Positions 24,718 to 32,643 of a stretch of DNA of 64,000 nucleotides are shown in pieces; position 1 is the first letter of the stretch; the number at the start of each line of letters is the position of its first letter. Below the pieces are notes generated by a model. It had not been told where the DNA came from. It saw nothing but the letters and a program-made list of their open reading frames with translations, and ran no database searches. The stretch is from Symbioplanes lichenis (GTDB lineage Bacteria; Actinomycetota; Actinomycetes; Mycobacteriales; Micromonosporaceae): positions 1-64,000 of the forward strand of contig NZ_JAUZQD010000005.1 in the NCBI RefSeq assembly GCF_030709675.1. Direction: 5' to 3'. The position numbers and the translations under genes were made by a program.

Positions 24718-25140
24718 GTGTCCGCCACCTCTCTCGCCGAGATGCTCCGGGAACGCGGTCTGCGCCTCACCCCGCAGCGCCAGCTGATCCTGGAGGCGGT
24801 CCACGAGCTGGGCCATGCGACGCCGGAGTCGATCCATCACGCCGTGCGCGAGCGCGCCGCCGGTGTGAACATCACCACCGTCTATCGCACCCTCGAGCTG
24901 CTCGAGGAGCTGGGTCTGGTCAACCACACCCATCTGTCGCACGGCTCGCCGACCTATCACCCCGCGGGTGAGGATCAGCACGTCCACTTGGTCTGCCGCA
25001 ATTGTGGCGCTATCAAGGAAGTCGATCCGTCGATCATGTTGCCGGTCACCGAGCGGCTGCAGCGGGAGTGCGACTTCCGCGTCGACGTCGGCCACGTGTC
25101 CCTCTTCGGGGTCTGCGGCGACTGCAAGGAGCAGGCATGA
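24718..25140 (+). CDS. Fur family metal/redox-responsive repressor
   Basis: A 140-residue Fur-type repressor. The winged helix covers TPQRQLILEAVHEL and VNITTVYRTLELLEELGLV (residues about 18-68). The dimer domain has HVHLVCRNCGAIKEVD and VSLFGVCGDCKEQA, giving two CxxC pairs for structural zinc. The metal sensed (Fe, Zn, Mn or peroxide) cannot be decided. TATGCT at 24706-24711 six bases before the GTG predicts leaderless transcription. The stop overlaps the YgfZ start (ATGA), so the two genes are co-expressed and linked to iron-sulfur homeostasis. Confidence 0.9.
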   Translation: MSATSLAEMLRERGLRLTPQRQLILEAVHELGHATPESIHHAVRERAAGVNITTVYRTLELLEELGLVNHTHLSHGSPTYHPAGEDQHVHLVCRNCGAIKEVDPSIMLPVTERLQRECDFRVDVGHVSLFGVCGDCKEQA

Positions 25141-26195
25141 CGACCGTGCTGGTCCAAGAGCTCGAGCCCGAGTCCGCCGACGCCGGGGTGCCGGCCCACT
25201 TCGGCGACCCGATGCGCGAGCAGCGGCTGCTGGAGACCGCCGTCGGGCTGGTCGACCGCTCCCACCGCGACGTCGTGGCCGTGCCCGGCGAGGAGCGGGC
25301 CAGCTGGCTGCACACCATCACCACCCAGCATCTGAGCGACCTGGGCGCCGGGCAGGGCACCGAGCTGCTCGTCCTCTCGCCGAACGGGCACGTCGAGCAG
25401 CACGCCCAGGTGACCGAGGACGGCACGACGACCTGGCTCGACACCGAGCCGGGGGCCGGTGCGGGCCTCTTGAAATACCTCGAGATGATGCGCTTCTTCA
25501 TGCGGGTCGAGCCGCGGGACGCCACGGCCGAGATCGCCGTGCTCTCGCTGGTGGGCCCCGAGGCCGCCGCGACCGCCGCGCGTCTGCTGGGCGTCGAGCT
25601 GGCCGAGCCGCGGGTGGCGGAGGTGCCCGGCCCGAAGTTCGCCACCGGGTCCGTGCCGTCCGGCCCGACCGCGCGTTACGACGTCCAGCCGTTCGACGGC
25701 GGGTGGGCGCGCCGGGTGCCGCTCGGCGTCGACCTGCTCGTGCGGCGTGAGCAGCGGGAGGCGGTCGAGGCGCGGCTGGCCGAGGTGCCACGGGCGGGGC
25801 TCTGGGCGTACGAGGCGGTGCGGGTGGCGCATCGCGTCCCGCGGCTGGGCTGGGAGACCGACCACCGCACGATCCCGGCCGAGGCGGGGTTCCTCGCCGC
25901 CGCCGTGCACCTCGACAAGGGCTGTTACCGGGGGCAGGAGACCGTCGCCCGGGTGCACAACCTGGGCCGGCCGCCGCGCCGGCTGGTGCTGCTGCACCTG
26001 GACGGGGTCGCCACCGATCACCCGCCGGCGCACGGGACGCCGATCACGCTCGACGGGCGCGAGGTCGGGTTCGTGGGCACCGCCGTGCGCCACCACGAGC
26101 TCGGCATGATCGCCCTCGGTGTGCTCAAGCGCAACGTCGCCGACGACGCCCGGCTGACCGTCGCGGAGTCGGCCGCCATGATCGATCCGGACTGA
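25137..26195 (+). CDS. ygfZ: YgfZ/GcvT folate-binding protein for Fe-S cluster maintenance
   Basis: A 352-residue YgfZ family protein with the diagnostic motif KGCYRGQE near residue 260 and the GcvT-like fold before it (VPGEERASWLHTITTQHL, YLEMMRFFMRVEPRD). YgfZ uses tetrahydrofolate to support assembly or repair of certain 4Fe-4S enzymes. The ATG overlaps the Fur-like stop by four bases. In M. tuberculosis the counterpart (Rv0811c) is likewise near the nitrobindin gene Rv0813c. The product acts in the cytoplasm. Confidence 0.9.
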   Translation: MTTVLVQELEPESADAGVPAHFGDPMREQRLLETAVGLVDRSHRDVVAVPGEERASWLHTITTQHLSDLGAGQGTELLVLSPNGHVEQHAQVTEDGTTTWLDTEPGAGAGLLKYLEMMRFFMRVEPRDATAEIAVLSLVGPEAAATAARLLGVELAEPRVAEVPGPKFATGSVPSGPTARYDVQPFDGGWARRVPLGVDLLVRREQREAVEARLAEVPRAGLWAYEAVRVAHRVPRLGWETDHRTIPAEAGFLAAAVHLDKGCYRGQETVARVHNLGRPPRRLVLLHLDGVATDHPPAHGTPITLDGREVGFVGTAVRHHELGMIALGVLKRNVADDARLTVAESAAMIDPD

Positions 26196-26220
26196 CGGGG
26201 GCCGTGGCAGGATCTCGGAT

Positions 26221-27054
26221 ATGACCGGGACCTTGATCACTGTCGCGCCCACCGGCGCGGAGAGCTCGAAGGCGGCCGCACCCGCGCTGCCGGTGACCCT
26301 GGACGAGCTCGTGGCCACCGCCAAGGAGTGCGAGGCGCTCGGCGCTTCGATCGTCCACGTCCACATCCGCGACGACGCCGCCGAGCCGACCCTCGACCCG
26401 GGCCGGCTGCGCGACACCGTGGCGGCGCTGCGGCAGTCGACCGACCTGATCGTGCAGCTCTCGTCGGGCGGCGCGGTCACCGATCCGGAGGCCGACCGGC
26501 TGGCGGTGCTCGACGCGGGCCCGGAGATGGCGTCCTGCACGATGGGCACGGTCAACTTCGGCGACGGGGTGTTCCTCAACCGCTGGGAGTTCATCGTCGA
26601 CCTGCACACCCGGATGCAGGAGCGCGGGATCGTGCCGGAGTACGAGATCTTCGACCTGGGCCAGCTGACGACGCTGCAGCGGCTGCTCGGGCAGCACGGG
26701 CTGCCGGCGGGCGGGCACGTCCACGTCGACCTCGTGATGGGCGTGCCGGGCGGCATGCCGGGCAACGCCGAGGCGCTCGTGGCGTGCGCGGCGGCGATCC
26801 GGGACCTGCCCGCGGGCACCACCTTCTCGGCCACGGGCATCGGCCGGTCCACCATCCCGGTGATGCTCGCCTCGCTCGCGACCGGCGGGCACCTGCGCGT
26901 CGGCATGGAGGACACATTGACGTACGCCAGGGGCCGCGCCGTCGACTCGAACATGCAACTGGTCGCGCGGGCCGTCGGCTTCGCGCAGCTGGCCCAGCGC
27001 CCGCCGCTCACCACGGCCGAGGCGCGCGAGCTGCTGGGGGTGCCGGCCCGATGA
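26221..27054 (+). CDS. BKACE family beta-keto acid cleavage enzyme (DUF849)
   Basis: A 277-residue TIM-barrel enzyme of the BKACE/Kce family, which condenses a beta-keto acid with acetyl-CoA to give acetoacetate and a CoA thioester. The zinc-binding H-x-H lies in IVHVHIRDD near residues 43-51. Substrate and CoA-region motifs follow (VQLSSGG, GTVNFGDGVFLN, GHVHVDLVMGVPGGMPGN, HLRVGMEDT). BKACE enzymes use many beta-keto acids and the native one is unknown here. It overlaps the asparaginase gene by four bases, which hints at amino-acid-derived substrates. Confidence 0.88.
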   Translation: MTGTLITVAPTGAESSKAAAPALPVTLDELVATAKECEALGASIVHVHIRDDAAEPTLDPGRLRDTVAALRQSTDLIVQLSSGGAVTDPEADRLAVLDAGPEMASCTMGTVNFGDGVFLNRWEFIVDLHTRMQERGIVPEYEIFDLGQLTTLQRLLGQHGLPAGGHVHVDLVMGVPGGMPGNAEALVACAAAIRDLPAGTTFSATGIGRSTIPVMLASLATGGHLRVGMEDTLTYARGRAVDSNMQLVARAVGFAQLAQRPPLTTAEARELLGVPAR

Positions 27055-27986
27055 TCCTCGCCGAGGTGGTGCGCTCCGGTTTCGTGGAGTGCGTGCACGA
27101 GGGTTCCGTCGTGGTGCTGGACCCGTCCGGTGCGGTCGTAGCCGCCGCGGGGGACGTGACCGGTCCTGTCTTCCCGCGCTCGTCGAACAAGCCGTTGCAG
27201 ACCGTCGGGATGCTGCGCAGCGGATTGCGTACGCGGGAATCGGCTGATCTGGCTCTGATCAGCGGCAGCCACTTCGGCGAGCCCTTCCACGTGACCCGGG
27301 TCCGGGCGATCCTGGCCGGGGCGGGCCTGACCGAGGACGACCTGCGCTGCGTGGAGTCGCTGCCGCTGCTGGAGAGCGAGCGCGACGCCGTCCTCCGCGC
27401 CGGGGGCAGCGCCTCGCGGATCCTCATGAACTGCTCGGGCAAGCACGCCGGCATGCTCGCGACGTGCGTGGCCAACGAGTGGTCGCGGGACGACTACCGC
27501 GACGCCAAGCACCCGCTGCAGGTGGCCGTGGCCGACACGGTGGAGGAGCTGGTCGGCGAGCCGATCGCGGCGACCGGGGTGGACGGCTGCGGCGCGCCGG
27601 TCTTCGGCTTCTCGCTCACCGCGCTGGCCCGGGGTTTCCAGGTGCTGGTCGACGCGCCGGAGGGCAGCTTCGAGCGGCAGGTCGCCGACGCGATGCGGGC
27701 CGACCCGGAGCTGGTCGCCGGCACCGGAGCCGAGGACACCCTGCTCATGCGGGGTGTGCCGGGGTTGCTCGCCAAGGGCGGCGCCGAGGGTGTCGTCGCG
27801 GTCGCCGTGCCGGGAGTGGGCGCGGTGGCGCTCAAGATCGCCGACGGGGCGATGCGGGCGCGGATGCCTGTCCTGGTCTCCGCGCTGCGCAAGCTGGGCC
27901 TCGACGCGCCCGTGCTGACGCAGCTGTCCGAGGTGCCGGTGCTGGGCGGCGGCGTGCAGGTGGGCGAGGTCCGCGCGACCTGGTGA
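27051..27986 (+). CDS. L-asparaginase II family protein
   Basis: A 311-residue member of the asparaginase II family (PF06089 type), predicted to hydrolyse asparagine or a related amide to aspartate and ammonia. Conserved segments are EVVRSGFVECVHEGSVVVLD, FPRSSNKPLQ, LISGSHFGEPFHV, MNCSGKHAGML and TGVDGCGAPVFGF. No signal peptide is present, so it should be cytoplasmic. It is translationally coupled to the BKACE gene (ATGA overlap). A large inverted repeat begins 10 bp after the stop. The link to nitrogen regulation (glnR is about 9 kb away) is speculative. Confidence 0.88.
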   Translation: MILAEVVRSGFVECVHEGSVVVLDPSGAVVAAAGDVTGPVFPRSSNKPLQTVGMLRSGLRTRESADLALISGSHFGEPFHVTRVRAILAGAGLTEDDLRCVESLPLLESERDAVLRAGGSASRILMNCSGKHAGMLATCVANEWSRDDYRDAKHPLQVAVADTVEELVGEPIAATGVDGCGAPVFGFSLTALARGFQVLVDAPEGSFERQVADAMRADPELVAGTGAEDTLLMRGVPGLLAKGGAEGVVAVAVPGVGAVALKIADGAMRARMPVLVSALRKLGLDAPVLTQLSEVPVLGGGVQVGEVRATW

Positions 27987-27996
27987 CCTGATTCAC

Positions 27997-28033
27997 GCTA
28001 ACTCCTGCAAGCGTTTTGCTTGCAGGAGTTAGC
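27997..28033. repeat. perfect 16-bp inverted repeat overlapping the XRE gene promoter
   Basis: GCTAACTCCTGCAAGC at 27997-28012 is exactly repeated in reverse complement at 28018-28033, with loop GTTTT. It could be a terminator for the asparaginase gene, but no T-run follows. Its right arm contains the likely -35 of the next gene, so an operator is the better reading. Confidence 0.8.
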
Positions 28034-28048
28034 ACTCGGGGCTACCGT
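28020..28048 (+). promoter_or_regulatory. promoter of the XRE-HBHA genes
   Basis: TTGCAG (28020-28025) and TACCGT (28043-28048) are 17 bp apart. The ATG at 28055 lies six bases after the -10, giving a leaderless transcript. The -35 is embedded in the inverted repeat. Confidence 0.6.
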
Positions 28049-28054
28049 CGGGAC

Positions 28055-28597
28055 ATGGCCACCGGTAAGGATCTGCCCCAGGACATCGGCTCCTTCATTA
28101 AGGACCTGCGGCAGACCGCGAAGATCTCGCTCCGGCAGCTCGCCGACAAGGCGGGCGTGAGCAACCCCTACCTGAGCCAGGTCGAGCGGGGGCTGCGCAA
28201 GCCGAGTGCCGAGGTGCTGCAGCAGATCGCCAGCGCGCTGCGGGTGTCGACGCCCGCGATGTACCTGCGGGCCGGCCTGCTCGACGGTGAGGGCGCGCAG
28301 GGTGTGATCGCGGCGATCGCGGTCGACCCCGACCTCACGATCGCGCAGAAGCAGTCGCTCACCCAGATCTACGAGACGTTCCGCAATGAGAACGCGCGGC
28401 AGGCCGCCGCGGAGGAGCCCGCCACCGTCGAGGTGCCGGACGAGGACGAGGCCCTGCGCACGGCCGTCGCCGCCGAGGATGCCGCGCTGCGCGCCGCGGT
28501 CGCCGATGTCGCCGCCGTCGAGGAGGGCGCGACGCCGCTGCCCAAGAGCGCCGAGGTCCTTGCCGCCGAGAAGACCACTCCATCCGAGGAGAAGTGA
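28055..28597 (+). CDS. XRE-family DNA-binding regulator (Rv0474-like)
   Basis: A 180-residue protein with an N-terminal XRE helix-turn-helix: IGSFIKDLRQTAKISLRQLADKAGVSNPYLSQVERGLRKPSAEVLQQIASALRVS, residues about 9-63. A helical middle follows (AMYLRAGLLDG, QKQSLTQIYETFR), then an alanine/glutamate-rich C-terminal tail. It heads a gene group with an HBHA-like protein and a DUF2516 protein, the same order I recall for Rv0474-hbhA-Rv0476 in M. tuberculosis. The leaderless promoter and dyad suggest autoregulation. Its four-base overlap region with the next start couples translation. Confidence 0.88.
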   Translation: MATGKDLPQDIGSFIKDLRQTAKISLRQLADKAGVSNPYLSQVERGLRKPSAEVLQQIASALRVSTPAMYLRAGLLDGEGAQGVIAAIAVDPDLTIAQKQSLTQIYETFRNENARQAAAEEPATVEVPDEDEALRTAVAAEDAALRAAVADVAAVEEGATPLPKSAEVLAAEKTTPSEEK

Positions 28598-29058
28598 TGA
28601 CCGACCAGACCAAGACCCGCATCCCGGCTCCCCTCTACGCCGCCGCCGGCGCCGGTGACCTCGCCCTGCAGGAGCTGCGCAAGCTCCCCGCCGTGGTGAG
28701 CCACCTCGGCGACCGCGCCGTCGCCTCGCTGCGCACCGCCAACGACACCGCGGGCGCCACGGCCGGCTCGCTGCGCGAGAAGGCCACCGCCACCGACTTC
28801 GACCAGCTGCGCGACACCGCCGCCTCCAGCGCCCTCGCCTTCGCGCAGGTCGCCCAGGAGCGGGCCGTCGCCGCCTACACGGCGCTGGTCGCCCGGGGCG
28901 AGCGCGTGGTCGGCACCGGCGTCGTCGAGGCCGCCGACGTGGTCAACGCCGACATCGAGACCACCGAGGAGCCCAAGGCCGTCGAGGCCACCCCGGCCAC
29001 GGCGCCCAAGCCGCGCAAGCGCGTCACCAAGGCCGCGCCCAAGCCGGCCGGCGAGTGA
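28597..29058 (+). CDS. HBHA-like (heparin-binding hemagglutinin-type) helical protein
   Basis: A 153-residue, strongly helical, alanine-rich protein similar to mycobacterial HBHA. It has a long coiled-coil-like region (PLYAAAGAGDLALQELRKLPAVV onward, residues 10-105) followed by a Lys/Pro/Ala-rich tail (KPRKRVTKAAPKPAGE). In HBHA the lysine tail binds sulfated glycans; in a soil actinomycete the role is more likely surface or lipid-body association. GAGGAGAAG precedes the ATG. An in-frame GTG at 28594 overlaps the XRE stop. No signal peptide is seen, which is also true of HBHA. Confidence 0.8.
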   Translation: MTDQTKTRIPAPLYAAAGAGDLALQELRKLPAVVSHLGDRAVASLRTANDTAGATAGSLREKATATDFDQLRDTAASSALAFAQVAQERAVAAYTALVARGERVVGTGVVEAADVVNADIETTEEPKAVEATPATAPKPRKRVTKAAPKPAGE

Positions 29059-29122
29059 GCCACTGACGGACCTTGATCGCGCGTCCCGGCGTTCGCCGGG
29101 GCGTGCGGCATAAACTGCACCC

Positions 29123-29434
29123 ATGGTCTCCAGCGCGCCGATCTTCTATCGCGACGTGGTCGCGTACATCAACGTGCTTGTCATGATCGCTTCGCTGATC
29201 GTGCAGGCCGTGGCCCTCATCCACTGCATCACCCAGCGCGGCGACGGATTCCAGGCGCTCGGCACGCTGCCCAAGGGCGCCTGGGTGGCCATCATCGCCG
29301 TCTGCATGGTGCTCACCTACCTGCTCGGCTCGACCGGCATCTTCGGGCTGATCGGCATCGCCGCCGCCCTGATCTACCTGCTCGACGTGCGTCCGGGGCT
29401 GCGCGATCTCTCGGACGGCAAGGGCTTCTGGTGA
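29123..29434 (+). CDS. DUF2516 membrane protein
   Basis: A 103-residue membrane protein with about three helices: VLVMIASLIVQAVALIHCI near residues 14-32, KGAWVAIIAVCMVLTYLLG near 51-69, and GLIGIAAALIYLLDV. It ends in the cytoplasmic tail RPGLRDLSDGKGFW. It corresponds to DUF2516, the usual third gene after the XRE and HBHA genes in actinobacteria. TAAACT at 29111-29116 places the transcript start at the ATG. The stop overlaps the hydrolase GTG by four bases. Function unknown. Confidence 0.8.
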   Translation: MVSSAPIFYRDVVAYINVLVMIASLIVQAVALIHCITQRGDGFQALGTLPKGAWVAIIAVCMVLTYLLGSTGIFGLIGIAAALIYLLDVRPGLRDLSDGKGFW

Positions 29435-30327
29435 GGTTCCGCCGGCCGCCGCCCCCGGACGGCGGCCCGCGGACCCCCGGCCCCGGCCCCACCGGGCCCC
29501 GCAGCGGCCGCCCGACCCTGCCGGCCCCGCCCACCGAGCTCGTCGAGACCCCCCATGGCGTACGCCTGGAGCAGCTCGTCACCGGCACCGGCACTCCTGT
29601 CACCGTGTTCGCGCACGGCCTCGCCGGGGACATCGCCGGCACCCGCCCGCTCGGCAGTGCCGTGGCCGGCCGCCGCGTCTTCTTCCAGTTCCGGGGGCAC
29701 GGCCGCTCCGACGCGCCGCCGGGGCCCTGGCGCTTCGCCGACCTCGCCGAGGATCTGCGAGCCGTGGCCGACCGCGCCGGGGCGACCCGGGCGGTCGGGG
29801 TCAGCATGGGCGCCGGGGCCCTCGCCCGGCTGCTCGCCACCGATCCGGCCCGCTTCGAGCGGGTGGTGCTCTACCTGCCGGCGCCGCTGGACGGCATTCG
29901 ACCCCGGATCGCGGAGGAGCGGCTGTCCCGCCTGCTCGCCGCCGTCGAGTCCGGGGAGGCGGCCGCGGTCGCCGACGCCGTCGAGGGCGAGTTGCCGCCG
30001 TCGGTCCGCAACACGCCGACGGGCTGGAGCTATCTGCGCCAGCGAGTCGATCAGCTGCTCCGGGACGGGCTCGCGCCGGAGCTGGAGACGCTGTGGCAGG
30101 AGCCGGCGCTGGCCGACCCCGAGCTGCTCAAGGCGTACCAGGGGGAAGCTCTGGTGATCGGCTGCCACGGTGACGAGGTCCACCCGGTCAGCTGGGCCGA
30201 GCGGCTGGCCACGCTGCTGCCGGGCGCCGACCTCGAGGTGTACGACCGCCCCGCCGTGCTCTGGACGCACCGGCGCGAGCTGCGGGACCGCGTTTCGGCC
30301 TTCCTGAACCGGCCGAACGGGCCGTAA
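29431..30327 (+). CDS. alpha/beta hydrolase
   Basis: A 298-residue alpha/beta hydrolase with a proline-rich N-terminal 35 residues. The oxyanion region is VFAHGLAGD, then the RGHGRSDAPPG segment, and the nucleophile elbow GVSMGAG puts Ser at residue 125. A histidine in LWTHRREL near the C-terminus and an upstream acidic residue could complete the triad. The substrate (ester, lactone or amide) is not predictable. It is coupled to the DUF2516 gene through a GTGA overlap. Confidence 0.85.
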   Translation: MRFRRPPPPDGGPRTPGPGPTGPRSGRPTLPAPPTELVETPHGVRLEQLVTGTGTPVTVFAHGLAGDIAGTRPLGSAVAGRRVFFQFRGHGRSDAPPGPWRFADLAEDLRAVADRAGATRAVGVSMGAGALARLLATDPARFERVVLYLPAPLDGIRPRIAEERLSRLLAAVESGEAAAVADAVEGELPPSVRNTPTGWSYLRQRVDQLLRDGLAPELETLWQEPALADPELLKAYQGEALVIGCHGDEVHPVSWAERLATLLPGADLEVYDRPAVLWTHRRELRDRVSAFLNRPNGP

Positions 30328-30358
30328 CCAAAACGGGGCGTCGCGCGGTGTACGGAAC

Positions 30359-30838
30359 GTGCGGTTCACCCCGAAATCGGTCTTTCTCGGCATCGTTGCC
30401 GTCGGCCTCCCGTTCGCCGTCGTCACCGGCTGGTCGCTGGCCACTCCCGGCACGCCGCCGGCCGCCGTGGCGGAGGCCCCGGGCGGTGCGGGCGGCCTGG
30501 GCGCGGCCCCCGCCGGCAAGCAACCCGCGCGTACGGTCACCACGCCCGAGACCTGGTCGCCGCGCGAGACCCGGCAGGTCTCCGTGATCGAGTCCGTGGC
30601 CCCGAGCGCGCCCCCGGCCCCGACGTCGCCGGCCGCCACGACCCCGCCGCAGGCCGTCCCGTCCACCTCGCAGGAGCCGGATCCCGGTGACACGCTGACC
30701 CTGCCGCCGGTGCCGACGCCGACCTCGATCGAGACCGCCGACCCGAGCGCCTCGGCGACCGAGGAGCCCGGTCCCGTCGCCTCCGAGCCCGCGCCCTCGG
30801 GCGGCCTCGGTCAACTTCGCTGGCACCGCCGCCGCTGA
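30359..30838 (+). CDS. secreted or membrane-anchored Pro/Thr-rich protein
   Basis: Not recognised. The 159-residue protein has an N-terminal hydrophobic signal/anchor (VFLGIVAVGLPFAVVTGWSLA, residues 8-28), then a low-complexity extracytoplasmic region rich in Ala, Pro, Thr and Ser with no cysteines. The ending GGLGQLRWHRRR is basic. No LPXTG or lipobox is present. Such proteins may be wall-spanning linkers. It is flanked by short gaps from the hydrolase and the EI24 gene. GTG start at 30359 gives the cleanest hydrophobic N-terminus. Confidence 0.55.
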   Translation: MRFTPKSVFLGIVAVGLPFAVVTGWSLATPGTPPAAVAEAPGGAGGLGAAPAGKQPARTVTTPETWSPRETRQVSVIESVAPSAPPAPTSPAATTPPQAVPSTSQEPDPGDTLTLPPVPTPTSIETADPSASATEEPGPVASEPAPSGGLGQLRWHRRR

Positions 30839-30868
30839 GGACCCGCCGGGCCCCTATGCTTCTGGCCC

Positions 30869-31633
30869 GTGGGCGACTCAGTACGTGACTTCTTCACCGG
30901 CGTCGGCTTTCTCGGCCGGGGCCTCGGCCTGGTGCTGAGCACGCCCCGGCTGCTCGGGCTGGGTCTGCTGCCCGCGCTCATCAGCGGCGCCCTCTACGCG
31001 GCCGCGCTGGGTACGCTCATCGCCTTCCTCGGCGACCTGTCGGCGGCGGTCACCTGGTTCGCCGACGACTGGTCCACGGTGTGGCGCGACGTGCTGCGCT
31101 TCCTGGGCGGTGCGGCGCTGCTCGGGCTGGCCGGCCTGCTGGGCGTCCCGGCCTTCACGGCGGTCACGCTGGCGATCGGCGACCCGTTCTACGAGCGGAT
31201 CTCCCGGCACGTCGAGCAGCGGTACGGCGGGGTGCCCGGCGAGGTCGAGGTGCCCCTCTGGCAGTCGCTGCGCCGCGGTGTGGCGGACTCGCTGCGGCTG
31301 ATCGGCCTGTCGGTGCTGCTCGGCATCCCGCTCTTCGTGGCCGGCTTCATCCCGGTGGTGGGCCAGACGGTGGTCCCGGTCGTCGGCGGCGCGGTGGGCG
31401 GCTGGCTGTTGTCGCTGGAGCTGACCGGCGTCCCCTTCGAGCGGCGCGGGCTCCGGCTGCGGCACCGCCGGGAGGAGCTGCGCCGGCGGCGGCCGCTCGC
31501 GCTCGGCTTCGGCGCGGCCGTCTTCGTGTGCTTCCTGATCCCGCTCGGCGCGATCCTGCTCATGCCCGCCGCGGTCGCCGGCGCCGCCCTGCTGTCCCGC
31601 AAGGTCTTCGGACAGCCCGTCACCCTAGGCTGA
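30869..31633 (+). CDS. EI24 domain / CysZ-like membrane protein
   Basis: A 254-residue membrane protein of the EI24/CysZ family. Features are FFTGVGFLGRGLGLVLSTPRLLGLGLLPALI at the N-terminus, FLGGAALLGLAGLLGVPAFTAVTLAIGDPFYERISRHVEQ with the family's DPFYE-type motif, two C-terminal hydrophobic hairpins and a basic loop. CysZ members mediate sulfate uptake; many actinobacterial EI24 proteins remain uncharacterised. TATGCT at 30855-30860 lies eight bases before the GTG. The 3' end overlaps the convergent lacI-type gene by 9 bp. Confidence 0.82.
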   Translation: MGDSVRDFFTGVGFLGRGLGLVLSTPRLLGLGLLPALISGALYAAALGTLIAFLGDLSAAVTWFADDWSTVWRDVLRFLGGAALLGLAGLLGVPAFTAVTLAIGDPFYERISRHVEQRYGGVPGEVEVPLWQSLRRGVADSLRLIGLSVLLGIPLFVAGFIPVVGQTVVPVVGGAVGGWLLSLELTGVPFERRGLRLRHRREELRRRRPLALGFGAAVFVCFLIPLGAILLMPAAVAGAALLSRKVFGQPVTLG

Positions 31634-32638
31634 CGCGCGGACCACGAGCTCGGTGGGGAGGACGACCGAGCGCGGCAGGTCGGTGCGCCCGTCGACCAGG
31701 CCGAGCATCTGGCGGGCCATCGTGCGGCCCATCTCGACGATCGGCTGGCGGACGGTGGTCAGCGGCGGGTCGCTGATCCGGCTGATCTCGACGTCGTCGA
31801 AGCCGACGACCGCGACGTCGGCGGGCACCCGGCGACCGGCCTCCCGCAGGGCCTGCAGCGCGCCGTGGGCCATCATGTCCGAGGCGACGAAGACCGCGTC
31901 GAGCCGCGGGTCCGCGGCGAGCAGGCGGCGCATGGCGTGCACCCCGGACTCGCGGGTGAAGTCGCCGGCCTCGACGAGCTCGGGGCGCCCCGCCTCGGCG
32001 AGGGCCGTCCGGTAGCCGGCGAGCCGGTCGACGCCCGCGACCATGTCCTGCGGCCCGGCGACCGTCGCGATCCGGCGGCGCCCGGCGCGCAGGAGGTGGC
32101 GTACGGCGGTGGCGACGCCCTCGATGTGGTCCACGTCCACGTACGAGACGGCCGGCTCGCCGCCCATCGGCCGGCCGCTGCACACGACGGGGATGCCCAG
32201 CCGCGCCAGTACGCCCGGCAACGGGTCGGCGCCGTGGACGGAGGCGAACATGACGCCGTCGACGTGACCGGCCATGGCGTACCGCTCGACCCGGTCGTGG
32301 CTCGCCGAGGAGCCGGCCATCATCAGCACCAGCTGCTTGTCCGCGGCCTCCAGCTCGGTGCTGACGCCGCGGATCATCGCCGGGAAGAACAGGTCGTCGG
32401 AGAAGACCCTGTTCGCCGTCTCCGGCAGGATCAGGGCGATCGACTCGGTCCGCTGGGTCACCAGGCTGCGCGCCGCCTGGTTGGGCACGTAGCCCAGCTC
32501 GCGCACGGCCTGGTTGACCGCGTCACGGATCGCCGCGGCGACGGTCGTGGAGCCGTTGACGACGCGGGAGACGGTCGCTCGCGACACCCCGGCCCGCCGG
32601 GCCACCGCTTCGAGGGTCGGCCGCTCCCGCGTCACCAT
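31625..32638 (-). CDS. LacI family transcriptional regulator
   Basis: A 337-residue LacI/GalR regulator with the helix-turn-helix and hinge LEAVARRAGVSRATVSRVVNGS at residues 8-29. A periplasmic-binding-like sugar domain follows (SIALILPETANRVFSDDLFFP, GFDDVEISRISDPPLTTVRQP). It is transcribed after the GH1 beta-glucosidase with a 5-bp gap, so it probably controls that gene and responds to a beta-glucoside such as cellobiose. A CebR-type TGGGAGCGCTCCCA operator was looked for upstream of the operon and not found. Confidence 0.92.
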   Translation of the reverse strand: MVTRERPTLEAVARRAGVSRATVSRVVNGSTTVAAAIRDAVNQAVRELGYVPNQAARSLVTQRTESIALILPETANRVFSDDLFFPAMIRGVSTELEAADKQLVLMMAGSSASHDRVERYAMAGHVDGVMFASVHGADPLPGVLARLGIPVVCSGRPMGGEPAVSYVDVDHIEGVATAVRHLLRAGRRRIATVAGPQDMVAGVDRLAGYRTALAEAGRPELVEAGDFTRESGVHAMRRLLAADPRLDAVFVASDMMAHGALQALREAGRRVPADVAVVGFDDVEISRISDPPLTTVRQPIVEMGRTMARQMLGLVDGRTDLPRSVVLPTELVVRASA

Positions 32639-32643
32639 TCAGC

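Noticed and set aside
24975..27512. 845-codon minus-strand open frame across ygfZ, BKACE and asparaginase genes
   Set aside because: Three plus-strand genes with catalytic motifs and coupled starts occupy the same span; the long frame is a GC-bias artefact.
27997..28033. Inverted repeat as intrinsic terminator of the asparaginase gene
   Set aside because: No T-run follows on either strand and the right arm contains the next gene's -35, so an operator is preferred, though a dual role is possible.
28029..28037. TTAGCACTC as a CIRCE heat-shock element
   Set aside because: Only one half-site is present; the required GAGTGCTAA at nine-base spacing is absent.
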